A stretch of 64,000 nucleotides of DNA, taken from contig JAWLAZ010000001.1 of NCBI GenBank assembly GCA_041395205.1, positions 1,736,001-1,800,000 of the forward strand, written 5' to 3'. A program made the translations under genes and the position numbers. Of the stretch, positions 15,746-22,480 are shown in pieces. Within the stretch, counting starts at the first letter, position 1. Each line of letters opens with the position of its first letter. The DNA is from JAHEFU01 sp041395205 (lineage in GTDB: Bacteria > 4484-113 > JAFGCY01). The notes beneath the pieces are model-generated. The model saw only the letters and a program-made list of their open reading frames with translations, did no database searches and had not been told where the DNA came from.

Positions 15746-17170
15746 ATGGCGGGAACCAAGATCGTCTGCACAATCGGACCGGCCAGCTCATCGGATGAGC
15801 AGCTGCGTGCGCTGATCCGCGCCGGGATGAACGTGGCGCGGCTCAACTTCTCACATGGCAGCCGGGATACGCACCGCGACTGGGTCAGGCGCCTGCGCCG
15901 GGTGGCAGCGGAGGAGAATTCGCCGCTGTGCATCATGCAGGACCTGAGCGGGCCGAAGGTGCGCATCGGCAGGTTCGCCGAGGGTAAGGTCTTCCTCAGC
16001 CCCGGACAGCGCTTCATCCTCACCGATGAGGAGATCACCGGAGACGAGCAGCGCGTGCATGTCGCCATCGATGACCTGCCGGGTCTGGCCAGTGGCTGTG
16101 AACGGCTGATGCTGGCGGATGGCATGATCGAACTCAGGGTGCTCTCGGTCAGCGGACGTGAGGTGACGACGGAGGTGGTAGTCGGCGGCTATCTCTCCGA
16201 CCGCAAGGGCATCGCCTTCCCTGGTCTGGCCCTGCCGATTGATCCGCTGACACAGAAGGACATCGAGGATCTCGAGGTCGGTTTCGAGATGGATGTGGAC
16301 TACATCGCTCTGTCCTTCGTGCGCGGCCGGCACGACATGGAGGAACTGCGCCGCCGCGTGCAGGCCGCCGGCAGCCGCGCGGGGCTGATTGCCAAGCTGG
16401 AGCGCCCGGAGGCGCTCAGGGACCTGCACGGCATCCTCGAGGCCAGTGACGGCGTGATGGTGGCGCGTGGTGACCTCGGGATCGAGATGGCGCCGGAGGA
16501 GGTGCCGCTGGCCCAGAAGCGCATCATCCGGGAGGCCGCGCGGGCCGGGCGCTACGTGATCACGGCCACGCAGATGCTGGAGAGCATGATCCACAACTCC
16601 TGGCCGACGCGGGCCGAGGCCAGCGACGTCGCCAATGCCGTACTGGACGGCACGGATGCTGTGATGCTCAGCGGCGAGACCGCCACGGGTGACAATCCCG
16701 TGCGCGTCGTGGAGATGATGCGCCGGATCATCGTCGCCACCGAGGGCTCGAGCGAGCTGGGCCGGCCGGAGCGCCGCCGCGAGATCGCCGCTGAGGGCAG
16801 CGAATACCTGGCGATCGCGTGGGCCGCAGTCGAGATGGCGGAGATGACCGGCGCCAAGGCGCTGGTGGCCTACACGGAGGGTGGCAACACCGCGCGCCTG
16901 CTGAGCAAGCGGCGTCCGCGCGTGCCCGTGATCGGCATGAGCCAGCACGAGAAGGTGCTGCACCAGATCAACCTCGGCCGCAGCGTGGTGCCCGAGCTCG
17001 TGCGCGACGTGCAGGGTTTCGACAGCCTGATCCGCGTGGTGGACAGCCGCGTGCGTGAGCTGGGACTGGCGGAAGTCGGCGACAAGATCGTGATCGTGGC
17101 CGGGCTGCAGGTCGGCGTGGAATGGAAGACGAACGTGATCAAGCTCCACCGTGTGGGCAGCCTGGAGTAG
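15746..17170 (+). CDS. pyk: Pyruvate kinase
   Basis: Catalyses phosphoenolpyruvate plus ADP to pyruvate plus ATP, the last step of glycolysis. The 474-residue protein starts MAGTKIVCTIGP at 15746 with GGGAGG four bases upstream; the longer open frame before it does not look like protein. Motifs: LNFSHGS, QDLSGPKVRIG, DIEDLEVGFEMDVDYIALSF, IAKLERPEAL with the catalytic Lys, GVMVARGDLGIEM for Mg and K ions, and the family signature ATQMLESM followed by PTRAEASDVANAVLDGTDA. The C-terminal domain ends at normal length with no extra PEP-utilizer domain. A hairpin array begins right after the stop codon. Confidence 0.97.
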   Translation: MAGTKIVCTIGPASSSDEQLRALIRAGMNVARLNFSHGSRDTHRDWVRRLRRVAAEENSPLCIMQDLSGPKVRIGRFAEGKVFLSPGQRFILTDEEITGDEQRVHVAIDDLPGLASGCERLMLADGMIELRVLSVSGREVTTEVVVGGYLSDRKGIAFPGLALPIDPLTQKDIEDLEVGFEMDVDYIALSFVRGRHDMEELRRRVQAAGSRAGLIAKLERPEALRDLHGILEASDGVMVARGDLGIEMAPEEVPLAQKRIIREAARAGRYVITATQMLESMIHNSWPTRAEASDVANAVLDGTDAVMLSGETATGDNPVRVVEMMRRIIVATEGSSELGRPERRREIAAEGSEYLAIAWAAVEMAEMTGAKALVAYTEGGNTARLLSKRRPRVPVIGMSQHEKVLHQINLGRSVVPELVRDVQGFDSLIRVVDSRVRELGLAEVGDKIVIVAGLQVGVEWKTNVIKLHRVGSLE

Positions 17171-17174
17171 GGGG

Positions 17175-17316
17175 GGAGGCCCGGAGCAATCCGGGTTGGG
17201 AGGCCGGGCGCAATCCGGGTTGGGAGGCCCGGAGCAATCCGGGTGGGGAGGCCCGGAGCAATCCGGGCAATGGAGGTCGAGCGCAAGCTCGGCGCGGAGG
17301 CCGGACGCGAGTCTGG
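17175..17316. repeat. Tandem array of six GGAGG plus GNRA-tetraloop hairpins
   Basis: Six units of 24-25 bp follow the pyk stop codon. Each has GGAGG, a 6-bp stem, a GCAA or GCGA tetraloop and the matching arm. Units 1, 3 and 4 use CCCGGA/TCCGGG; unit 5 uses TCGAGC/GCTCGG; unit 6 uses CCGGAC/GTCTGG. Pairing is kept though the stem sequence differs; unit 2 pairs only 4 of 6. The pattern looks selected as RNA structure. All three frames are open because the repeat lacks stops, which is not evidence of coding. Confidence 0.8.
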
Positions 17317-17339
17317 CAACGGAGTGGAAGTAGTGGGGA

Positions 17340-17497
17340 AGTGGAAGAAGTTCCCGGTAGCGGTGGCACTCCTGCCGCCGGATCAGTGAACCGCGAACCA
17401 TAAACAGTAAACAGTGATCAGTGAGTCGTAGCGGCGCAGTCCCACCGTGCTTGGGAGTGGATGCTGCGAAGCAATGAGCAATGAAGAATGAGCAATG
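17340..17497. repeat. Dispersed hairpin repeat and heptanucleotide arrays
   Basis: Starts with AGTGGAAGAAGT, then the hairpin CGGTGGCA-CTCC-TGCCGCCG (17361-17380), then six degenerate heptamers of the CAGTGAA type (17384-17425). A second set of four AGCAATG-type heptamers is at 17470-17497. A sister copy with the same order is at 20211-20289. Confidence 0.75.
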
Positions 17498-17913
17498 AGC
17501 CTGACAAGCTATGGCTAGCTCAGCGCCTCTCTTCAATCACTGCGCCTCTGCGCCTATAACACCAGACTGGCGAGCATGCGGCTTCCCGCGCGACTGTGCG
17601 CCTCCTGAGACAGAACCTTTGCGCCTCACATTCGTTCGATTGACAGCGTGGTCTGCGTGACGGTTTTGTTGGCGCAGAGGCGCAGATGGGGATCCTGATG
17701 CGCAGAGAAGCTTGATTCTGGCAACAATCCCTCACTCGCGAAGTGCATTGCGCACGAAGCTCACGCTCGCGTGCCGGTATCGCCGGGCAACGCCGGTACT
17801 GTTGCCTGTTTAGGGTTCACGGAAACGGCGACCCGGGGGCCGCCGCTACTATCCGAACTTCTCAAACTATCCAGACTATTCGTACTTCCCATGCCCGGCT
17901 TGCGCCGGACCTC
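17498..17913. other. Non-coding stretch with short dispersed TGCGCCTC motifs
   Basis: No convincing gene in either strand. Several copies of TGCGCCTC occur in direct orientation (about 17530-17625) and inverted as GAGGCGCA (about 17678). The overall composition is less GC-rich than the flanking genes. I see no promoter or terminator that I would defend. Confidence 0.5.
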
Positions 17914-19635
17914 CTACTTCACAACCGCCCGTGCCGCGCAGGGACGGCCGTCGTCGTCTGTCGTCACTTCCACTCGCACCTCGCAGTCGTAGCCATTCTC
18001 CCTCAGCCATTTGTTGACGGTCGCAGCCATCTTCCTGGCCGGAGTGTTGGCAGGGAAGCTGAACAGGTGGTCCTCGAAGCGGAAGCTCAGCTTGCCGTTG
18101 TTCGCTGACTCACGTTCCTCATCCAGGAGCATCGTCAGTTCCAGCAGTTCCGCATCCGGCAGCTGCAGTTCCACCATCACATCCTTCAGTTCACCGAGCT
18201 TCTGCAGTTCGAGCTTCAGGTCACCGAGCTGCAGCTCCTCCAGGCCCTGCAGTTCAAGCTGCAGATCCTGGTTCATTTCCTCCAGGCTCAGCATCAGTTC
18301 CTGCTGGAAGGCCTCGCCCTCCAGATCGCCGAGCTGCAGCTCCAGCACGAACTGCTCGCCATCGAGTTCGTGCAGCAGCTCAAGCTGCAGGCCCTCGTGC
18401 AGTTCACGCAGCTGCAGCTCCTGGTCGCGCAGTTCCTCAATTGCCACTTCACGGATCATGTCCAGTGAATCCAGGCCCTTGAGCGCTTCCTCCAGTTCCA
18501 GCTTGATCCTGCTGTCATCCATCTCGATCAATGCGTTGTCAAGTTCCAGCCCGGCCTGCTCCAGTTCCTGTTCCACAAGCTGCTGGATGTCCAGTTCCTG
18601 CAGCCTGGCGCGCTCATCGTTCATTTCAGCGCGGGCCTGCTCGAGCTCCTCGCGTGCCCTGTCGGTCAAGACCTGCCGGTCCTCGGCCTGCATGGCGCGG
18701 ATCTCACTGAGCATCCGTTCGCGCTCGACATCCGAACTCCTGCGCTCAGATTCCTCAGCACGGACCTTTTCCAGCCTGAGCTTCAGGTCCCTGACCCGTT
18801 CGCTCTCGCTGCCATCCGCATCCAGCAGCTCCAGCTGGGCTTCGATGGCCGCGCTGGCCTCAGCCAGACGGCTTTCCCGCTCGCCCATCGCGTTCTCCAG
18901 CAGGTCGCGGGCCCGCAGCAGCTCGCGCTGGGCCCGCTCGAGTTCATCGCGGCTCTGCTGGTCAGCGCCACCGGCCAGCAGTTCGATCTCCTCCTTCAGC
19001 TCCTGCATCCGGCTGCGGATGCTGTCCTCATCGGTGTATTCACTGAAGCGCTCGGCCGCACGCTCACGCGCCGACTGCGCCTGCGCGGTCTCGTCATCCA
19101 TCACGAAGATCACGCCGCTCAGGCTGCGCAGGTTGTCATCACTGAAACTGCTCATCACCGCGACATGGTGTGCGCTTTCACGGATCGCGCGGAAGCTGTC
19201 CAGGATGCCGCGGCTCTGCACCTCCCACTGCTCGCGCTTGGCAGCCTCCTCGTCGGCACTGGCCGCCACGCCGAGATCGAACACGATCGCCTGCCCGGCA
19301 TTGTTGGCATAGGAGGTGCCGGCCGGCAGCTGGGCGACCACGCCGACAGCCAGCAGCAGTCCGCCGGCGATTGCCAGCCTGGCGGGCCAGGGCCGGCCGT
19401 GCATCAACTTCTCGATTGGATTCATCCTTTTCTCCCTGTTACTGGTTGCCTGTTCCCGTGCTGCGGCAAGCATCCGCTCCCGCCCGGGTTCGATCCCGGC
19501 GGGAATGCACATGCCTGACAGCGCGCTGTTGATCTCAGCTTCCCGCCGCATCTCCGCGGCTGTCTGCGCGTCCACATCCGGCGGCGTCTCCGCCGCTTTC
19601 AGCTTGCCGAGCTGGATCCGTTTGATGGGGTCCAT
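17914..19635 (-). CDS. Membrane-anchored coiled-coil protein, candidate anti-sigma partner
   Basis: A 573-residue protein with a hydrophilic N-terminus (about 85 residues), one TM helix (about 86-104, RLAIAGGLLLAVGVVAQL), and a very long charged coiled coil (about 180-500) rich in Glu, Leu, Arg and Gln, in its second half made of ELQLxxLEL-like repeats. The last 60 residues look globular. Its start overlaps the stop of the sigma-factor gene by one base, so the pair is co-translated; an anti-sigma or zinc-less regulator role is suggested by context and topology. There is no HxxxCxxC zinc anti-sigma motif. I do not recognise a named family. Confidence 0.6.
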   Translation of the reverse strand: MDPIKRIQLGKLKAAETPPDVDAQTAAEMRREAEINSALSGMCIPAGIEPGRERMLAAAREQATSNREKRMNPIEKLMHGRPWPARLAIAGGLLLAVGVVAQLPAGTSYANNAGQAIVFDLGVAASADEEAAKREQWEVQSRGILDSFRAIRESAHHVAVMSSFSDDNLRSLSGVIFVMDDETAQAQSARERAAERFSEYTDEDSIRSRMQELKEEIELLAGGADQQSRDELERAQRELLRARDLLENAMGERESRLAEASAAIEAQLELLDADGSESERVRDLKLRLEKVRAEESERRSSDVERERMLSEIRAMQAEDRQVLTDRAREELEQARAEMNDERARLQELDIQQLVEQELEQAGLELDNALIEMDDSRIKLELEEALKGLDSLDMIREVAIEELRDQELQLRELHEGLQLELLHELDGEQFVLELQLGDLEGEAFQQELMLSLEEMNQDLQLELQGLEELQLGDLKLELQKLGELKDVMVELQLPDAELLELTMLLDEERESANNGKLSFRFEDHLFSFPANTPARKMAATVNKWLRENGYDCEVRVEVTTDDDGRPCAARAVVK

Positions 19636-20159
19636 CAGAGTTCCTCCGGTGCCGATCCGGCACCACAGTAGATCGCCTGTGCATCGAGCAGCCGCCTGAG
19701 GCTGCGCCGCGCGCGGAACAGCCGCTGCGAGACCATGCTCACCGAAAGCCCGAGCACCGTTGCCAGTTCCGTGAGCTGCAGGTCCTCGATGTAGAAGAGG
19801 GTCAGCAGTTCACGCTGCGGCTCCGGCAGCTGCTGCATCGCCACGGCCAGCGCATCCGAGAGGATGCTGCAGTCCTCGCCGGTGCTGATCCGGTCCTCGG
19901 CCAGCTCCTCCACCGCTCTGCGACGCCGCAATCCGGAGATGAAGCGGGTGCGCACGATCGCCATCAGCCAGGCCCGGAATCCGCCGGGATCCCGCAGCTG
20001 GCCGAACTTGCGAATCGCATGCGCGAGGGAGTCCTGCAGCAGGTCCTCTGAGTCCTCGCGGCGCGCACAGAGGTAGAAGCAGTACCGCCAGGCAGCGCTG
20101 TAGATCTCCGGCGTCAGTGCTTCCTCGAAGGCCGCGGCAGCCGCGTCGCTCGCTTGCAC
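19635..20159 (-). CDS. ECF-type RNA polymerase sigma factor
   Basis: Residues about 15-80 form sigma region 2 (WRYCFYLCARREDSEDLLQDSLAHAIRKF and FRAWLMAIVRTRFI), and the C-terminal part is region 4 (LPEPQRELLTLFYIEDLQLTELATVLGLSVSMVSQRLFRARRSLRRLL), the DNA-binding helix for the -35. The start is uncertain: GTG at 20159 gives 174 residues, and TTG at 20189 adds ten. The open frame continues further upstream through a repeat and is not coding there. It should direct RNA polymerase to a small regulon in response to a signal relayed by its co-translated membrane coiled-coil neighbour. Confidence 0.8.
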   Translation of the reverse strand: MQASDAAAAAFEEALTPEIYSAAWRYCFYLCARREDSEDLLQDSLAHAIRKFGQLRDPGGFRAWLMAIVRTRFISGLRRRRAVEELAEDRISTGEDCSILSDALAVAMQQLPEPQRELLTLFYIEDLQLTELATVLGLSVSMVSQRLFRARRSLRRLLDAQAIYCGAGSAPEEL

Positions 20160-20210
20160 GTAATCAGGGATGCCTGGAGCATAGGCCAATCTAACGGGCA
20201 GGGGTGAAAA

Positions 20211-20289
20211 AGTGGAAGAAGTCGCGGCGGCACTCCTGCCGCCGGAACAGTGAACCATGAACTGTGAACCGGGAACAGTGAACAGGTGA
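20211..20289. repeat. Second copy of the dispersed hairpin plus heptamer repeat
   Basis: AGTGGAAGAAGT at the left, the perfect hairpin CGGCGGCA-CTCC-TGCCGCCG (20225-20244), then six heptamers (CAGTGAA, CCATGAA, CTGTGAA, CCGGGAA, CAGTGAA, CAGGTGA; 20248-20289). Relative to the copy at 17340, one stem base is changed but pairing is kept through a G-U. Confidence 0.75.
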
Positions 20290-20579
20290 CCAGGAAGCAC
20301 GGCGTCGCGGGGAGACGCCGGTAAACAATAAATATTGAGATGAATACTCTGCATTCCGATAGAAGTGTTCCGGATTCCAGCTTCACAGGCTGGAACCGGA
20401 GCTCCACAGCGCCCCGGACCCAGAGTTGCAGGTCTCCAGGCAGGTATCAGATTTGTTGCCTTGTTTTTCCGCAAATCGCCTGATTCTGAAATAGCAGGCC
20501 TGAGAATCGAATATCAGATTCAATCGAGCCGTCTGGCAGGCATGCCCGAGGGCAGGAAAATGTGAAAGAGGTAGTGAAT
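20290..20579. other. Intergenic region before yceI
   Basis: Relatively AT-rich. The ribosome-binding site for yceI (GAGG near 20568) lies at its end. No promoter with both boxes is convincing, and no coding potential is seen. Confidence 0.4.
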
Positions 20580-21155
20580 ATGTACAGTCGCATTCTTGCA
20601 GTCGCTTTGTCCATCCTGGCCGCTGTGGCCATGGCCCTGCCGGCCTCCGCCGCGGACACCCTGACCGTGGACCAGGTCCACAGCAGCGTGGTCTTCCGGA
20701 TTGAGCACAACGGCGCGGCCCCCTTCTTCGGGCGCTTCAATGACAAGAGCGGCACGATCATGCTCGACAGTGCTGATCCCTCCAAGAGCTCCATCGAGTT
20801 CACGATCGACCCTGCGAGTGTTGATACCGGGAATGAGAAGCGCGACGGGCATGTGATGAGCCAGGACTTCTTCAGTGCCAAGGAATTTCCCGTGATGAGC
20901 TTCAAGAGCACGAGCGTCAGCAAATCCGGCGAAGGCAGCTGGAAGGTCAAGGGTATGCTCGAGCTGCGGGGCGTGAAGAAGGAAATCACCATCAACGTGA
21001 ACCACAAGCTCGGCAAGGGCATGAAGGGTGAGGCCGTCCATGGCTTCTACACCGAGTTCGCCATCAACCGCATGGACTTCAACATCGGAGAAACCTTCGA
21101 CAACAATGCGCTGAGCAACGAAGTGATGATGTACGTGAGCCTCGAGGCCAAGTAG
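20580..21155 (+). CDS. yceI: YceI-family periplasmic lipid-binding protein
   Basis: A 191-residue protein whose signal peptide (MYSRILAVALSILAAVAMALPASAA) is followed by the YceI lipocalin-like fold: DQVHSSVVFRIEHNG, GRFNDKSGTIML, EFTIDPASVDTGNEKRDGH, FPVMSFKST and the final strands. The family binds isoprenoid or polyisoprenoid lipids in a beta-barrel pocket in the periplasm. The ATG at 20580 has GAGG eight bases upstream; an in-frame GTG at 20562 is less likely. It is followed by a strong intrinsic terminator. Confidence 0.93.
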   Translation: MYSRILAVALSILAAVAMALPASAADTLTVDQVHSSVVFRIEHNGAAPFFGRFNDKSGTIMLDSADPSKSSIEFTIDPASVDTGNEKRDGHVMSQDFFSAKEFPVMSFKSTSVSKSGEGSWKVKGMLELRGVKKEITINVNHKLGKGMKGEAVHGFYTEFAINRMDFNIGETFDNNALSNEVMMYVSLEAK

Positions 21156-21183
21156 CCCCAGGCGAATCAAACGAATCAGCCAG

Positions 21184-21216
21184 ACAGCCCGTCCATGTGG
21201 CGGGCTGTATCATTTT
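21184..21216 (+). terminator. Intrinsic terminator after yceI
   Basis: Perfect 8-bp stem ACAGCCCG/CGGGCTGT with a 9-nt loop, then ATCATTTT. No room for a full promoter remains before the next gene, so some read-through may feed it. Confidence 0.8.
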
Positions 21217-21243
21217 CCGGCAGCTCACAACAGGAGATATGAG

Positions 21244-21780
21244 ATGAAAGCAGGCATGACCACACGATTCATTATGGGTGCACTGGTCCTCGTGGGACTG
21301 GTCTGGCTGGCGGGCTGCGGCGGCTCTGAAGGTGGTGGCGTGGACACCCGCGCCAACCTCTACGCCACTTCGGCGGTCACCAACTTCGGCGGCCCGGATG
21401 GCGATGACACGGATGCCCGTCAGGATGCCCGGGCCCTGATGGTCAACCGGACCTTCGACCTCACCCCGAGCGGCTTCGTGCTGCAGAGCGCGACGGCGAG
21501 CACCGCAGCCGGCGGCAACGTGAACTTCGGCAACGGCACGGGCACCGTCAACCTGACCGGCAACAATGGCCTGCTCGTACTGGGGATCGCCCCAGCGGAT
21601 CCCTCCTACAGCAACGTGGATCTGAGCGGAACCTTCAGTGCGGCCGCCGCGCAGTCCGCGATCGACAACGCCGGCAACACCTTCACGGTGAACTGGGAGA
21701 TGAGCTACACCCACGGCGCGATCAGCTATGAGATCCACTTCGAGAGCACGCTGACCGGTGCGGACTTCCGCCAGATCTAA
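21244..21780 (+). CDS. Small secreted lipoprotein of unknown function
   Basis: A 178-residue protein with signal peptide and lipobox (VWLAGCGGSEGGG), so it is lipid-anchored outside the cytoplasmic membrane. The remainder is rich in Gly, Asn, Thr and Ala with alternating hydrophobic residues, suggesting a beta-sheet domain, with a conserved-looking end EIHFESTLTGADFRQI. AGGAG lies seven bases before the ATG. It follows yceI with only the terminator in between, and its stop codon overlaps that of the convergent DUF502 gene. I recognise no family. Confidence 0.8.
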   Translation: MKAGMTTRFIMGALVLVGLVWLAGCGGSEGGGVDTRANLYATSAVTNFGGPDGDDTDARQDARALMVNRTFDLTPSGFVLQSATASTAAGGNVNFGNGTGTVNLTGNNGLLVLGIAPADPSYSNVDLSGTFSAAAAQSAIDNAGNTFTVNWEMSYTHGAISYEIHFESTLTGADFRQI

Positions 21781-22451
21781 GCGCCTTTCCCCTGAGCCTG
21801 ACCGGCGGCTTCCTCCAGCAGCAGCGGATCCTTGGAACGGATGATCGCCGCGCCGGAGCCGCCGAGGCTCATGGTGATGCTCGTCAGTTCATCAACGCTC
21901 AGGTTGACATCGTGGATGTCGTGCACAGGGGCGAGGTAGTTCGTGCCGGAGGTCGGCAGCGGAGCGCTCGGCACATAGACGATGCGGTGGGGAACGCCAT
22001 GCAGGTCGAATGACTCCGAATTGACCATCAGCCCGAGCATGTAGCAGTTGTCAATCCGCACGAGTACCGTGCGCCTGAGCAGGGCCGGGTCATCCAGCTC
22101 GCGGCCGCGGAACAGGTCAGCGATCTGATCGGTGGAGCTGTAGACCGTGTTCAGCACCGGTACGCGGCGCATCAGGCGGCTGAAGAAGCTGCGCAGGCGC
22201 TGGGAGGCGATGCTGCCGCCGATGCGGCCGAGCACCCAGAACAGCAGCAGGGCCGCGAGCAGGATCACCAGATAGCTCACGAAGACATAGCGGCTGCCCA
22301 GACCGTCGGCCAGCAGCCGGTAGAAGGGTGAACTCTCGCCGAGCAGGCCATTCAGCCAGCGGTAGACGAGGCCGATGGCCCAGATGGTGGCAGCCAGCGG
22401 CAGGAAGTACAGCACTCCCGCCACGACCGTTCCGAGGAATCTCTTGATCAT
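21777..22451 (-). CDS. DUF502 membrane protein
   Basis: A 224-residue integral membrane protein of the DUF502 family, function unknown. Two long hydrophobic helices (about 5-28 and 54-78) are followed by a soluble domain with the family elements PVLNTVYSSTDQI, RIDNCYMLGLMV and VYVPSAPLPTSGTNYLAPV. It ends with a charged tail. It stands alone between a convergent lipoprotein gene and the upstream subtilase gene, which ends 29 bp before its start, so the two minus-strand genes could share a transcript. Confidence 0.88.
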   Translation of the reverse strand: MIKRFLGTVVAGVLYFLPLAATIWAIGLVYRWLNGLLGESSPFYRLLADGLGSRYVFVSYLVILLAALLLFWVLGRIGGSIASQRLRSFFSRLMRRVPVLNTVYSSTDQIADLFRGRELDDPALLRRTVLVRIDNCYMLGLMVNSESFDLHGVPHRIVYVPSAPLPTSGTNYLAPVHDIHDVNLSVDELTSITMSLGGSGAAIIRSKDPLLLEEAAGQAQGKGA

Positions 22452-22480
22452 GCCAGCTCCCAGACAGGGCTGGCTCCATC

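Noticed and set aside
17175..17316. CRISPR-like array
   Set aside because: Units are contiguous with no unique spacers, and no cas genes are present.
17171..17403. Read-through extension of pyk or a separate repeat protein across the GNRA array
   Set aside because: The 24-bp period keeps all three frames open, so openness is not evidence; pyruvate kinase already ends at normal length with TAG.
15851..17536. 561-codon minus-strand open frame
   Set aside because: Antisense to pyk and running through the hairpin array; His/Asp-rich shadow.
19480..19510. tRNA T-arm-like GGTTCGATCCC
   Set aside because: It lies inside the coding frame of the membrane coiled-coil protein and no acceptor or anticodon arm can be built around it.
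20160..20474. N-terminal extension of the sigma factor
   Set aside because: It crosses the hairpin and heptamer repeat and has no sigma region 1 features.
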